Source: Thermotogaceae bacterium (GTDB lineage Bacteria > Thermotogota > Thermotogae > Thermotogales > Thermotogaceae). Taken from it: 64,000 bases of DNA. Position numbers and translations under genes: made by a program. Location: contig JALWTT010000015.1 of the NCBI GenBank assembly GCA_027077795.1, forward strand, positions 1-64,000, written 5' to 3'. Positions 8,498 through 17,406 of this stretch are shown one piece after another. The notes below the pieces were generated by a model, which was not told where the DNA came from, searched no databases, and saw only the letters and a program-made list of their open reading frames with translations. How positions within the stretch are numbered: position 1 is the stretch's first letter; each line of letters starts with the position of its first letter.

Positions 8498-9349
8498 TCA
8501 CCCCTTCAGTCCTGATGTTATCCCAGTTTCAACGAAATACCTTTGAAATACAAGGAATATTATCACCATTGGAAGTGTCATCATGATCGTCGCGGCCATC
8601 ATCAACTGCCAAAAAGTGTAATACGTCGTTCTGAAGAAATTCAGTCCCATGGTCAATGTAAACATGGATTTATCAGATGTTATTATCAGTGGCCAGAGAA
8701 AGTCGTTCCAGCTTCCTAAAAATATGTATATGGAAAGGGCTATTAGTGCTGGCTTGGACATAGGAAGAGCTATCCTGAAAAATCGAGTCAAAACGCCGGC
8801 ACCGTCTATCATAGCGGACTCCTCCATCTCTTTTGGGAGAGAGTAAAAGAACTGTCTCATAAAAAACAGCCCGAACACTCCCGTAAGCTTTGGAAGGAAG
8901 AGACCCCAATAGGTATTAACGAGGTTGTACTTAACCATTAAGTTGTAAACGGGTATTATGGTCACGTATACCGGAATCATCATGAGTGATAGCAGGAATG
9001 TGAAGATTAGGTTTTTCCCTGGAAAGTTCAGCCTGGCAAAGGCATATCCTCCAAAAGAATCGAGTACAAGATGGCCTAGCGTTGTCAAACCGGCATAGAT
9101 TAAGGTGTTCAAGAACCATCTTGCGTATGGAACCTCGTGAAATACCAAGGCATAATTTTTCAAGGTGGCCGGTGCACCAAAGACCAGAGGAGGAATCCTG
9201 AAGAGGCTTATTTGTGGTGGCCATTGCATTATGTCCACACTTTTTCCACCGTATGAAACGGGAGCTGTGGATACAAGAAATGCCCATATAAAGGGTGTCA
9301 GGGACAAGATTGCATAAATCAAGAGAATGATGTAGGCTATTGCCTTCAT
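8498..9349 (-). CDS. Sugar ABC transporter permease, MalG type
   Basis: The 283-residue inner-membrane protein has about six transmembrane helices. The EAA loop that docks the ATPase is clear (MEESAMIDGAGVLTRFFRIA). ATG 9349 is chosen because GGAGG lies seven bases upstream; it overlaps the stop of the partner permease by one base. The C-terminus (FVETGITSGLKG) is typical of CUT1 carbohydrate permeases. No ATP-binding subunit is encoded in the operon, so the pair must use a shared ATPase elsewhere, as is usual for CUT1 systems in Thermotogota. Confidence 0.9.
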   Translation of the reverse strand: MKAIAYIILLIYAILSLTPFIWAFLVSTAPVSYGGKSVDIMQWPPQISLFRIPPLVFGAPATLKNYALVFHEVPYARWFLNTLIYAGLTTLGHLVLDSFGGYAFARLNFPGKNLIFTFLLSLMMIPVYVTIIPVYNLMVKYNLVNTYWGLFLPKLTGVFGLFFMRQFFYSLPKEMEESAMIDGAGVLTRFFRIALPMSKPALIALSIYIFLGSWNDFLWPLIITSDKSMFTLTMGLNFFRTTYYTFWQLMMAATIMMTLPMVIIFLVFQRYFVETGITSGLKG

Positions 9350-10506
9350 CACATCGCCTCCAGTCCTCTTTCCATGAACTTCCTCTGTATGAGCGTGATA
9401 GAGAGGATTATCAGAAAGAAAATGAGTGCAAGAGCCGATGCATATCCCATCTTTCCGTATCTAAATGCGTTTTGATATATGTACATCGACATGGTCGTGT
9501 TTTCTTGGCTTTTTATCAGGAAATAAATCTGGTCGAAAACTTGCAGGGTTCCGATCACACCCATAGTCACAACAAAGGTTATCTGAGGTTTCAAAAGAGG
9601 GAGAGTTATCTTCCAAAAGCGAGTCCACCCGTCTGCACCATCGATGATCGCAGCTTCTATTATGCTTTGAGGAATATTCTGAAGGCCGGCTAAAAATGTG
9701 ACCATGAAATACCCAGCAGTGGTCCAGATATTCATGGCCATAACGGCTGGGAGAGCCGTCGAGGGATTGTTAAGCCAATCGACAGGTTGAATTCCAAAAA
9801 GAGATAGGGTTCTGTTTATGAAACCGGGTTTTGAATACAAAAGCATGAAAATCATCGAGATTGCAGCGGATGAAGTGATGGCTGGTATGAAAAAGGAAGT
9901 TTTAAAAAAGGAAACTCCTCTTACTCTGGAGTTCGCTGCGACGGCTAAGATCAAAGCCAGGAAAGTTTGAATTGGTGTTACAACCAGGGCGAAAATGAAC
10001 GAATTCTTGAGTGCTATCCAAAAATATTCGTCCTTGATCATCCACTTAAAGTTCTTCAGACCTATGATATCTGGTCTGTATTTCTCAAAGTACCTTCCAC
10101 CATTTTTTAAATATTCTCTGATGAAGTTTCCTATTTTACTCTCCCCAGAAAGCCTGCCTGAGGCGTAATCTTGAAGGAGCTTCTTCGAGTCAAAGTATTT
10201 TCTCAATATTCTCTTCAACTTTTTGGAAATTGAGGTTCCTATCATGGATTCGACGAACGATGCCGGATCGAAACTCTTAAGAGCTTGATCCACTTTAACT
10301 TCCTCTGGAAGAAGTCCCAGGTACATTCCAACAGCCATCACTTTATCGACGGTGGCGTTGAATATCTGCTGCTTGAGGGCATCGTAATCTGTAAAACTGT
10401 AGTAAAAAGCCTGTACTATGGGAATGACTGTGAAGACGGCTACCGATACAAGTATGGGAAGGGAGAAAGCATATCCGGCAATCGCCTCTCTGGCTCTTCT
10501 CTTCAT
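9349..10506 (-). CDS. Sugar ABC transporter permease, MalF type, with a long insert
   Basis: The 385-residue CUT1 permease has TM1 at about residues 12-35 (ISVAVFTVIPIVQAFYY in part of it) and the EAA loop near 290 (IIEAAIIDGADGWTRFWKIT). Between TM1 and TM2 is a charged insert of about 110-120 residues, much longer than in most MalF-like permeases of this size class and presumably outside the membrane. ATG 10506 is preferred over TTG 10524 because GGAGATGAT is better placed for it. It lies 39 bases downstream of the binding-protein gene. Confidence 0.88.
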   Translation of the reverse strand: MKRRAREAIAGYAFSLPILVSVAVFTVIPIVQAFYYSFTDYDALKQQIFNATVDKVMAVGMYLGLLPEEVKVDQALKSFDPASFVESMIGTSISKKLKRILRKYFDSKKLLQDYASGRLSGESKIGNFIREYLKNGGRYFEKYRPDIIGLKNFKWMIKDEYFWIALKNSFIFALVVTPIQTFLALILAVAANSRVRGVSFFKTSFFIPAITSSAAISMIFMLLYSKPGFINRTLSLFGIQPVDWLNNPSTALPAVMAMNIWTTAGYFMVTFLAGLQNIPQSIIEAAIIDGADGWTRFWKITLPLLKPQITFVVTMGVIGTLQVFDQIYFLIKSQENTTMSMYIYQNAFRYGKMGYASALALIFFLIILSITLIQRKFMERGLEAM

Positions 10507-10545
10507 CGGGTTATCATCTCCCAAGGTGAGGGGGAAGCTTCCCCC

Positions 10546-11775
10546 TCACCTAACCCAAGAGTTGTAATTCTCGATGATCTCTTTAACAGCCTGATCAAGT
10601 GTCATTTCCCCATTCCACACTTTAAGGAAGCGTGTGTTTATCTCGTCTATTGCCTTGCTCGATATTCCAGATGGAGTTGGTATCTTCCACGGATATGCGT
10701 ATTTCACTCCAGCATAGAACGCTTTCTTTATGGAATCGTTTTTATCCTTTTCAGCCAGTGATTTTCTTGAGGGAAGAACTCCCAACTTCTCGGTGAATAT
10801 CTTCATGCCCTTGCCAAGGAGAAACTTCATAGCAATGAACGCCTCTTTCTTGTGCTTGCTGGTCTTTGGTATGGCGTAGCAGACGGTGTAAACCATCGTT
10901 GCTCTTTTCTTGAGATGTGGGAGTTCCGCTACTCCAAAGTCAACTTCTGGAAAATTCTCTTTGAGAAATCCGAGCATCCAAGGGCCTGACATGACCATGG
11001 CGACTTTCTGCTTTCCAAATGCGTCGCCAAGCCATCCTGCTCCCACATCTGACGGTGCAATGGCAACATTCCATCTGTTGTGAAGATCAAAATAGAATTT
11101 CATACCCTCTATGGCTTCCTCCTCACCAAGAGCTGTGCTCAAATCTTCTTTTACTACCTCACCACCAGCTTGAAGTATAAACGGTATGACTCTGTTCAGA
11201 GCGTTTGGATAGAGTGCCAAGCCCCAAACATCCGGTTTCCCATCGCCGTTCGTGTCCCTTGTAAGCTTGGTAGCAGCGTATAGGAGATCAAACCATGTCC
11301 AGCTTGAGTTCGGATAGGGCAATCCAACTTCGTCGAACATCTTCTTGTTGTAGAAGAGAACCAGTGTGGAGAAATCCTTTGGTAATCCGTATATGTGGCC
11401 CTTGTACTTGAAAGCATTCAGAAGATTTGGGTAGAAATCGTTCAAGTCGAGCTTATACATTTTTATGTAGAAATCTAGCGGTTCTATGACACCTTTGCTG
11501 AAGAACTCTTCAGCCCAGTTAACATCCAAGTAGAAGATATCAGGAGCGTTGCCAGCTGAGAGCATAGCGGTGAGTTTGACTCTGTAGTTACCGGGTATGG
11601 GCTCGTAGACTATCTTTATCTGCCCAGCGTGTTCTTTGTTGAACTCATCAACAGCTGCTTGAAGGGCCTGTTGCTCGACGGGCGAAGACGGCCATCCTCC
11701 TAGTCTGACCACTACCTCCGAGAATGTCAAAGCTGCTACGAGTAAAATCACCGTAAGAAACACCTTAGACCTCAT
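10546..11775 (-). CDS. Sugar-binding lipoprotein/periplasmic protein of the ABC transporter
   Basis: ATG 11775 sits three bases after GGGGGTGAG and opens with a signal peptide (MRSKVFLTVILLVAALTFS). No lipobox cysteine is visible, so it is probably a soluble periplasmic protein. The 409-residue sequence is a type 1 extracellular solute-binding protein (family 1, MalE-like): ADEFNKEHAG-type start, NAPDIFYLDVNW, VGLPYPNSSWTWFDLLYAAT and VAMVMSGPWMLGFL. It captures an oligosaccharide for the two permeases. The substrate cannot be read from sequence; the flanking debranching-type glycosidases suggest an alpha-linked glucan or related glycoside. Confidence 0.9.
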   Translation of the reverse strand: MRSKVFLTVILLVAALTFSEVVVRLGGWPSSPVEQQALQAAVDEFNKEHAGQIKIVYEPIPGNYRVKLTAMLSAGNAPDIFYLDVNWAEEFFSKGVIEPLDFYIKMYKLDLNDFYPNLLNAFKYKGHIYGLPKDFSTLVLFYNKKMFDEVGLPYPNSSWTWFDLLYAATKLTRDTNGDGKPDVWGLALYPNALNRVIPFILQAGGEVVKEDLSTALGEEEAIEGMKFYFDLHNRWNVAIAPSDVGAGWLGDAFGKQKVAMVMSGPWMLGFLKENFPEVDFGVAELPHLKKRATMVYTVCYAIPKTSKHKKEAFIAMKFLLGKGMKIFTEKLGVLPSRKSLAEKDKNDSIKKAFYAGVKYAYPWKIPTPSGISSKAIDEINTRFLKVWNGEMTLDQAVKEIIENYNSWVR

Positions 11776-11779
11776 AAAC

Positions 11780-13468
11780 TCACCCCCTGTAGATTTTTTC
11801 AAGCAGCTTTTGAGCCGCGTAGGCCCATAGCTGCTCGTCACACGCCCCGGGATATGGAAGAGGCGTGTTTGTTCCGTCAATGTAAACAAAGAGCTCTGGA
11901 AGCTTTCCCCCAAAGTGTTTGGATACTCTGAGAATTCTCCTTGCAAGTTCCCTCGCCTCTTCCTTAAAACCGTATTCCAGAAGGCCAAGTACTATGGCGG
12001 CGTTATCGTGAGGCCATATCGTTCCTCTATGGTATGACACTGGATGGAAAGCTTTCACACTGGAAGATAGAGTTCTCACTCCAAAGGGTGTCAAGAGATC
12101 TTCCTTGAAAATTCGATCAACAATTGTAGTAGCATCTTCCTTGGAGTAGATCCCTGTCATAAGGGCATGAGCGGGATTTGAAGTCGGGGTTTCAACTCTC
12201 TTCTTTTTTCCGTCAAGTGCTAACGCGAAAAATCCTCTCGTTTTAAAAGAACTTTCAAAAAGATCTTTCAGATTTCTCGCATCTTTTTCCATAATCTCCA
12301 TTTCTTGCTTCATACCGAATTTTTCGTAGATCTGAGCCATCGAGATCAGTGCCCTGTATAGATATCCCTGAACCTCCACAAGCGCTATGGGACCCTTTAC
12401 ACGATCTCCATTTGGATAAACTATTGCGTCGTCTGAGTCCTTCCATCCCTTGTTTCTAAGGGTTCCCCTTGTTTTGTACTCGATAAATCCGTCTCCATCG
12501 GCGTCACCGTATTCCCGGGCCCAAGTGATTGCCATTTCTAGGTTTGGTAAGATACTCTGGATCGTTTCTATGTCCTTTGTTTTTTTCAAATACTCCCAGG
12601 CAACTGTTGGAAAGAGAAGTGTAGCATCTATACTTCCGTAGTAAATTTTTAACGGATTGTCTTCTTCCACACTCGAAACAGCCAATCGCGTTTCATGGAA
12701 AATCTTTCCAGGTTGAGCATCCGTTTTATCGTTGAAAGTTCTGGATTGAAGATGTGATACGAGCATAAGGGTGTTTCTCACTATATCTGGCTTTTCTTCC
12801 ATGTAAAGGAGAGAAGAGAAAAGAAGATCTCTTCCAAAGAAGGTCGCGTACCAAGGAATGCCAGCAACCGGAACCGCTCCAAAATCCGTCCCAACTAGGA
12901 ATTTATCAAAAGCGCTATTCCCAGCGTTCAGCGGCCTCAGAAGTTTGAAAAGTCTTTCATCTTCTACGCTGACTGAGATTTCTACTTCCAGTTTCCCGCT
13001 CCAAAGTTCTCCTTTTGACAATTTTTTACCGTTGAGATCTCTTATTTCTTTTACGAAGATTTTTATACCCTTCCCGGAATAATAAAGCGAATTTCCTTTG
13101 GATAGTCGCCTTTCTTTCAAAGGGGAGAATCCCCTTTCTTGAAGTGTGTCCCATACTTTGTAATCGATTTCAATAACAGGCAAAATCTCCACACTTTCAA
13201 ACGCCCTAACCTGCGCTTCAAGAAGAATCTTGCCATCCTCTACCCTCAGTTTTTCTTTTAGAAGAGCTTTCACTTTTCCATCACTTCTGAGGTAACTCAA
13301 TATTTCGGCGAAACTCGAGTTTACCTTGGCAGCAATCCTGGATTTTTCGAGCTCTTCAAACCTCAAGCTCAGGTTTTTAATCACACCTGTATCAGCTTGA
13401 TAAACCCCTGTTACTCTGTGACTATCGTCTAGCAAAATCATTGTCCAATTCCTTTTGAGGGCTCTCAT
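11780..13468 (-). CDS. Glycogen-debranching-type six-hairpin glycosidase (amylo-alpha-1,6-glucosidase family)
   Basis: The 562-residue protein has a beta-sandwich N-terminal domain (to about 190) and an alpha/alpha barrel. PWYATFFGRDLLFS is the family hallmark; DADGDGFIEYKTRG, NKGWKDSDDAI, HRGTIWPHDNA and GACDEQLWAYA are further conserved blocks containing the likely acidic catalytic residues. ATG 13468 is supported by GGGGTG six bases upstream and overlaps the LacI gene by 47 bases; GTG 13477 is less likely. No signal peptide is seen, so it is cytoplasmic. The exact substrate (branched glucan, trehalose-like or glycerate glycoside) is open. It contains an exact copy of the operator-like 15-mer at 13158-13172. 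Confidence 0.8.
   Translation of the reverse strand: MRALKRNWTMILLDDSHRVTGVYQADTGVIKNLSLRFEELEKSRIAAKVNSSFAEILSYLRSDGKVKALLKEKLRVEDGKILLEAQVRAFESVEILPVIEIDYKVWDTLQERGFSPLKERRLSKGNSLYYSGKGIKIFVKEIRDLNGKKLSKGELWSGKLEVEISVSVEDERLFKLLRPLNAGNSAFDKFLVGTDFGAVPVAGIPWYATFFGRDLLFSSLLYMEEKPDIVRNTLMLVSHLQSRTFNDKTDAQPGKIFHETRLAVSSVEEDNPLKIYYGSIDATLLFPTVAWEYLKKTKDIETIQSILPNLEMAITWAREYGDADGDGFIEYKTRGTLRNKGWKDSDDAIVYPNGDRVKGPIALVEVQGYLYRALISMAQIYEKFGMKQEMEIMEKDARNLKDLFESSFKTRGFFALALDGKKKRVETPTSNPAHALMTGIYSKEDATTIVDRIFKEDLLTPFGVRTLSSSVKAFHPVSYHRGTIWPHDNAAIVLGLLEYGFKEEARELARRILRVSKHFGGKLPELFVYIDGTNTPLPYPGACDEQLWAYAAQKLLEKIYRG
13158..13172. promoter_or_regulatory. Intragenic copy of the LacI-type operator
   Basis: TTGTAATCGATTTCA is identical to the operator-like site at 14469-14483 but lies inside the glycosidase gene, about 1.3 kb downstream. 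It may act as an auxiliary operator for DNA looping; binding is untested. Confidence 0.4.
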
Positions 13469-14456
13469 TCTCGCCACCCCTAACAGATTTTCTTATTATC
13501 AGCTCTGTTGGGAAAACTTTGGAGTGGACTCTTTCTCCTTCTATCATCTTTATGAGGAGTTCTGCCGCCTTTTTGCCTATATTCTCAACGGGTTGCCTAA
13601 CGCTAGAGAGCTCTAAAAGTTTTGAGGCGGGAACATCGTCAAAACCTATGATGGATATATCTCTACCCGGTTCAAGTCCAGCGTTTCTCAGCGCTTTGAT
13701 TCCTCCGAAGGCCATCACGTCTCCTGAATACAAAATAGCATCTACATTTTTTTCTAGTGCCATTTTGGTTAAGCGATAGCCATCCTCTTCGGTGAATTTC
13801 CCTTCAAAAACGAGAGAAGGCTCAATGCTTCTTCTGAAATCCTTGTGGGCTTTTTTGAAGCCCTCGAATCTGTGCCTTGAAACGCTCATTCTTTTTGGCC
13901 CGTTTATGAGAGCCAGCCTTTTGTGCCCTTTTTCGATCAAGTACCTGGTTGCCCTGTATGTTCCTCCTTCATTATCGCTGTCGGCATATATGTACTCAAC
14001 GTTTGACATAGGCCTTCCCACAATGACAAATGGAATCTCCTCCTTCTTTAAAAGCGCAATCCTTGGATCAAAATCCAGTACATCCACAACTACAAAGCCA
14101 TCGACAAGCGATTTCTTGAAGAGGCTTTTGTAAGCGGATACGTCACTTAAATGGCATGTGGAGAAAATTAAATGGTAACCGTGTTTCTCAGCTATTGTTG
14201 TGAGTCCTTTCATTAGAAGTCCAAAGTAAGGTGATTCAAATATGCTTCCGCTCTCTACGGATATGACCATCCCCAGATTTCCAGTCTTTCTAGTCCGTAG
14301 ACTTCTGGCAACGACATTGGGCTCATAACCTAACCTTTCTATTACCTCTAGAACCTTCCTTTTTGTCTCTTCTCTGACCATCTGGGGATGATTCAAAACT
14401 CTTGAGACTGTTGCAACGGATACACCTGAAAGCCGTGCAATATCACGTATTTTCAT
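13422..14456 (-). CDS. LacI-family transcriptional regulator of the sugar operon
   Basis: The 344-residue protein has the LacI helix-turn-helix at residues 1-25 (MKIRDIARLSGVSVATVSRV) and the hinge YEPNVVARSLRTRKTGN. A periplasmic-binding-protein-like effector domain follows (DGFVVVDVLDFDPRIA, NEGGTYRATRYLIEKGHKR, ISIIGFDDVPASKLL). It is the first gene of the operon, and its stop lies inside the following glycosidase gene. It most likely represses the operon until the imported sugar or a breakdown product binds. A palindromic operator lies 13 bases upstream of its start, so it should repress itself as well. Confidence 0.9.
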   Translation of the reverse strand: MKIRDIARLSGVSVATVSRVLNHPQMVREETKRKVLEVIERLGYEPNVVARSLRTRKTGNLGMVISVESGSIFESPYFGLLMKGLTTIAEKHGYHLIFSTCHLSDVSAYKSLFKKSLVDGFVVVDVLDFDPRIALLKKEEIPFVIVGRPMSNVEYIYADSDNEGGTYRATRYLIEKGHKRLALINGPKRMSVSRHRFEGFKKAHKDFRRSIEPSLVFEGKFTEEDGYRLTKMALEKNVDAILYSGDVMAFGGIKALRNAGLEPGRDISIIGFDDVPASKLLELSSVRQPVENIGKKAAELLIKMIEGERVHSKVFPTELIIRKSVRGGENESPQKELDNDFARR

Positions 14457-14468
14457 CTCTACACCGCC

Positions 14469-14483
14469 TTGTAATCGATTTCA
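14469..14483. promoter_or_regulatory. LacI-type operator at the sugar operon promoter
   Basis: The core TGTAATCGATTTCA is a near-perfect palindrome with the central CG typical of LacI-family operators. On the minus strand it lies just downstream of a TAGAAT -10-like box (14490-14495), so a bound regulator would block initiation. The assignment to the adjacent LacI protein is inferred from position. Confidence 0.6.
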
Positions 14484-14606
14484 TAAATCATTCTAGAAAA
14501 AATCTCGTTACAACAAAAGAAACTTTATGTTACTAAATGATTAAAAAGCACACTTGATTTTCTCAACAATCTGTCTTTTTCAGCTGCAACAAGAGTATCG
14601 AGGAAA

Positions 14607-16484
14607 CTATCGTACTTTTTCTCCTAGAATTTCCCTTACCGGGAAACCTTCTTTGTTTTCTACAAGCTTTCTCTTAAAAAATTCTACAATCAATTTGTGA
14701 CGTTTCGATCTATGTCTTGGAGATCCCGTTTTGCTGTGGCCGTGTGCTCCCTTCTTGAACACTGCTATATAGGCTTCCTTACCTAAATCTCTAAGAGCGT
14801 GGTACATCATAACTGATTGATCAAGTGGGCATCTGTAATCCTCAAGGCTGTGAATTATGAGAACAGGTGTTTCCACATTTTCTAGTTGGAAAAATGGGCT
14901 GAGTTTTTTATAGTTTTCGTTGTTAAATGGATCTTCACCAACTATTTCTTTGACAAACCAAAGACTTATGTCGGAAAAACCGTACATGCTGATCCAATTA
15001 CTCACACCGTTCTCGCTCACAGCCGCTTTGAACCTGTTTGTTTGAGTTATTGCCCAGTTTGTCATGAAACCTCCATAGCTTATTCCAGTTATTCCTATCC
15101 TGTCTCCGTCGGCCTGTGGCTCGATCTTTAGAAATTCTTCTATCCCGTTCATTATATCCTGGAAGTCTTCAAATCCTGTTCTCTGAAGTACTCTTAGTGC
15201 GAAACCTTCACTGTAACCACTGCTTCCACGCGGGTTGAAGTAGACAACATAGAACCCTTCATCAACGATGTGTTGCATCATGTACTCGAATCTATATCCG
15301 TACATCCCCTTTGGTCCCCCGTGAACGAACACAATAACGGGAGCTTTTTCCCCTTCCTTCAAATCTGGTTTTATATACCATCCATCTATCTCAAGATCTA
15401 TACTCTTGAACCTGAAGTGTTTTGCTCTTCTAGTTGGGAGAATCTTAAGAACTTCTGAGTTGTAGCTTGAAAGCTTTTGTAACCCCTCATTCCACAGGTA
15501 AAGCTCTGGAGGGCTCACTTCATCTTCAACTAAAAAAGCGATTTTCCCATCTTCGCTGACATCGAGATCCGTCACCCATGCGTTTTCACCGAAGATCACA
15601 CTTCTTTTACCAGATGGAGAGACCTTCCACAGTTCCATTTTTCCAGAATTATCTACCGAGAAATAAGTGTTCGAATCTTTGTCAAGCTTTACATTCCAGC
15701 TGTTAAGGCCGTATTGTCCGTTCACTAGAGTTAGCTCCTTTTCATCCCATATGTATACATAGCTATGTTCGCTCATCCTTAACGCCTTTTCCTTTCCTAA
15801 AAAGGCGATGTATCTTCCATTCGAATGAGCCGCTTTGAACGAGACGTCTTCAAATACCTTGTCTTTCTTGTCGCCATGAAGTTTATAGATGTCATATCTC
15901 CACATCTGGATTTTTCCTTTGCCTCTGTGAGGCGACGTAACAATTACATTGTTTCCGTGCCAAATAGCACTTGAGAACCTGTCAACCTCCACTTCGCTTA
16001 ATACTTCCATGGCTTCTGTGTCATACACCAATACTGTACGCTTTTCACTGTCCAGGAATCCCATGGCATCGAACCAAACAGGGATGTCTTCTTCGAAGTA
16101 GAAATCTTCATCTTCCATCTTCTTTATTCCGGTTATCAATATCCTTCTGTTGTCCTCATTCCATGAAACATCAATAACGTTCTTCATTTTTGCTATCTTT
16201 CTCTCACTCATCTTTTCAAGGTCGATTAGCCACAACTCGGTTCTTTTGTCTTGAGCCCTTTTTACAATTAGATTTTTTCCGTTTGGGCTCAAGCGGGGCA
16301 TGGAAGAGTCCTTTATGTAAGCTTTGCCACCTGTTTTCAAATTGTGGACAACAACTGTGCTTTCGTACCTGTTCTCATCGATGTTAGCTTTCGTTAGAAC
16401 GTAGGCTACTTTCTCTCCATTCTTTGATATTCTCACATCACTGAGATAAATAAACTTTGAGAATGCCTTTTCATTCCACTTCAT
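14607..16484 (-). CDS. S9-family serine peptidase (acylaminoacyl-peptidase/prolyl-oligopeptidase type)
   Basis: ATG 16484 follows GGAGGAGTGA, giving 625 residues. The first 360 or so form a WD/propeller-like domain. The C-terminal alpha/beta-hydrolase domain shows the oxyanion block VFVHGGPKGMYGYRFEY, the nucleophile in GISYGGFMTNWA, the Asp in HSLEDYRCPLDQS and the His in GAHGHSKTGSPRHR. There is no signal peptide, so it probably trims short peptides in the cytoplasm. It stands alone between the sugar operon and the divergent redox pair. Confidence 0.9.
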   Translation of the reverse strand: MKWNEKAFSKFIYLSDVRISKNGEKVAYVLTKANIDENRYESTVVVHNLKTGGKAYIKDSSMPRLSPNGKNLIVKRAQDKRTELWLIDLEKMSERKIAKMKNVIDVSWNEDNRRILITGIKKMEDEDFYFEEDIPVWFDAMGFLDSEKRTVLVYDTEAMEVLSEVEVDRFSSAIWHGNNVIVTSPHRGKGKIQMWRYDIYKLHGDKKDKVFEDVSFKAAHSNGRYIAFLGKEKALRMSEHSYVYIWDEKELTLVNGQYGLNSWNVKLDKDSNTYFSVDNSGKMELWKVSPSGKRSVIFGENAWVTDLDVSEDGKIAFLVEDEVSPPELYLWNEGLQKLSSYNSEVLKILPTRRAKHFRFKSIDLEIDGWYIKPDLKEGEKAPVIVFVHGGPKGMYGYRFEYMMQHIVDEGFYVVYFNPRGSSGYSEGFALRVLQRTGFEDFQDIMNGIEEFLKIEPQADGDRIGITGISYGGFMTNWAITQTNRFKAAVSENGVSNWISMYGFSDISLWFVKEIVGEDPFNNENYKKLSPFFQLENVETPVLIIHSLEDYRCPLDQSVMMYHALRDLGKEAYIAVFKKGAHGHSKTGSPRHRSKRHKLIVEFFKRKLVENKEGFPVREILGEKVR

Positions 16485-16642
16485 ATTCACTCCTCCTTTC
16501 CTTAAGAGTTTATCATTTGTGGCATTCGCGTTGGAAAAACAGAAAGTGTGAATGATTGAAAAATATCCAGGAGATTTCTTGGGCCTCAAAGCATTCTCAA
16601 ACACGTTGGTAAGGCTCCTCATTCTCATATTTGTATATGACT

Positions 16643-16672
16643 TTGCTCCTTTTAGGTTTTACTAATTATAAT
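16643..16672 (+). promoter_or_regulatory. Predicted promoter of the redox pair
   Basis: TTGCTC (16643-16648) and TATAAT (16667-16672) are separated by 18 bases, about 60 bases before the oxidoreductase start. Confidence 0.5.
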
Positions 16673-16734
16673 CCAGAAGATCACTTTACATCATGAGGTT
16701 GTTATGGTATATATGGGGCTCGGAGGTGATGAAA

Positions 16735-17400
16735 GTGGGGCTTTTATCAGAGCAGGATGTGCAGTACTTGAATGATCTGTTTAGCAAGGAGATGAGAGAT
16801 GATGTCAGAATACTTGTTTTCAAAAGTGATGACACGAGTAGATGTGAATATTGCGATATCACGGTGAGTGTTTTGAAGGAAGTCACTGATATTGATGAGA
16901 GGATTAAGCTTGAAGTTTACGATGCTGACGACGATGAAGCTGTAGCGAAGAGATACGACATAAAGGGAAGAGTCCCGGCGATACTCTTTCTCACGGCAGA
17001 TGGTCAGGATAAAGGTGTGAGGTATTTTGGCATACCATCGGGACATGAATTTTCGACAGTTATACAGAATATAATTTCTTTCTCCAATGGAGCGAATCCA
17101 AGTCTCTCACCAGCATCCTTGGAGAAGATAAAGCAGGTGGATATCCCAACTGAGATATTGGTCTTTGTGACGCCAACATGTCCATACTGTCCGAGAGCGG
17201 TTCTCCTCGCCCATGAAATGGCCAAGGCAAATGACAACATAACCGCTGCTATGGTGGAGGCAAATGAATTTCCAGAGTGGTCCATGGAACATGGTGTGAG
17301 TGCCGTTCCACATATCGTCGTGAATGAAGAGACAGCCTTTATAGGGGCCTATCCGGAAGACATGTTCGTTGATCATGTAGTACAGCATGTTTTGGGGTGA
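16735..17400 (+). CDS. Protein disulfide oxidoreductase, two thioredoxin folds
   Basis: GTG 16735 is preferred over ATG 16729, since GGAGGTGA ends too close to the ATG. The 221-residue protein has two thioredoxin-like halves, each with a CxxC: SRCEYCDIT near residue 40 and TCPYCPRA near 145. The second is the canonical glutaredoxin-like site; cis-Pro loops (GRVPAILF, SAVPHIVV) follow each. Such proteins of thermophilic bacteria and archaea keep or form disulfides in the cytoplasm and accept electrons from thioredoxin reductase, which is the next gene. The N-terminal CEYC resembles the less reactive site of characterised homologues. Confidence 0.92.
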   Translation: MGLLSEQDVQYLNDLFSKEMRDDVRILVFKSDDTSRCEYCDITVSVLKEVTDIDERIKLEVYDADDDEAVAKRYDIKGRVPAILFLTADGQDKGVRYFGIPSGHEFSTVIQNIISFSNGANPSLSPASLEKIKQVDIPTEILVFVTPTCPYCPRAVLLAHEMAKANDNITAAMVEANEFPEWSMEHGVSAVPHIVVNEETAFIGAYPEDMFVDHVVQHVLG

Positions 17401-17406
17401 TGGGCT

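Noticed and set aside
16735-17400. AhpF-like or separate glutaredoxin
   Set aside because: Two thioredoxin halves each with CxxC, and a separate full-length thioredoxin reductase next door, fit protein disulfide oxidoreductase better.
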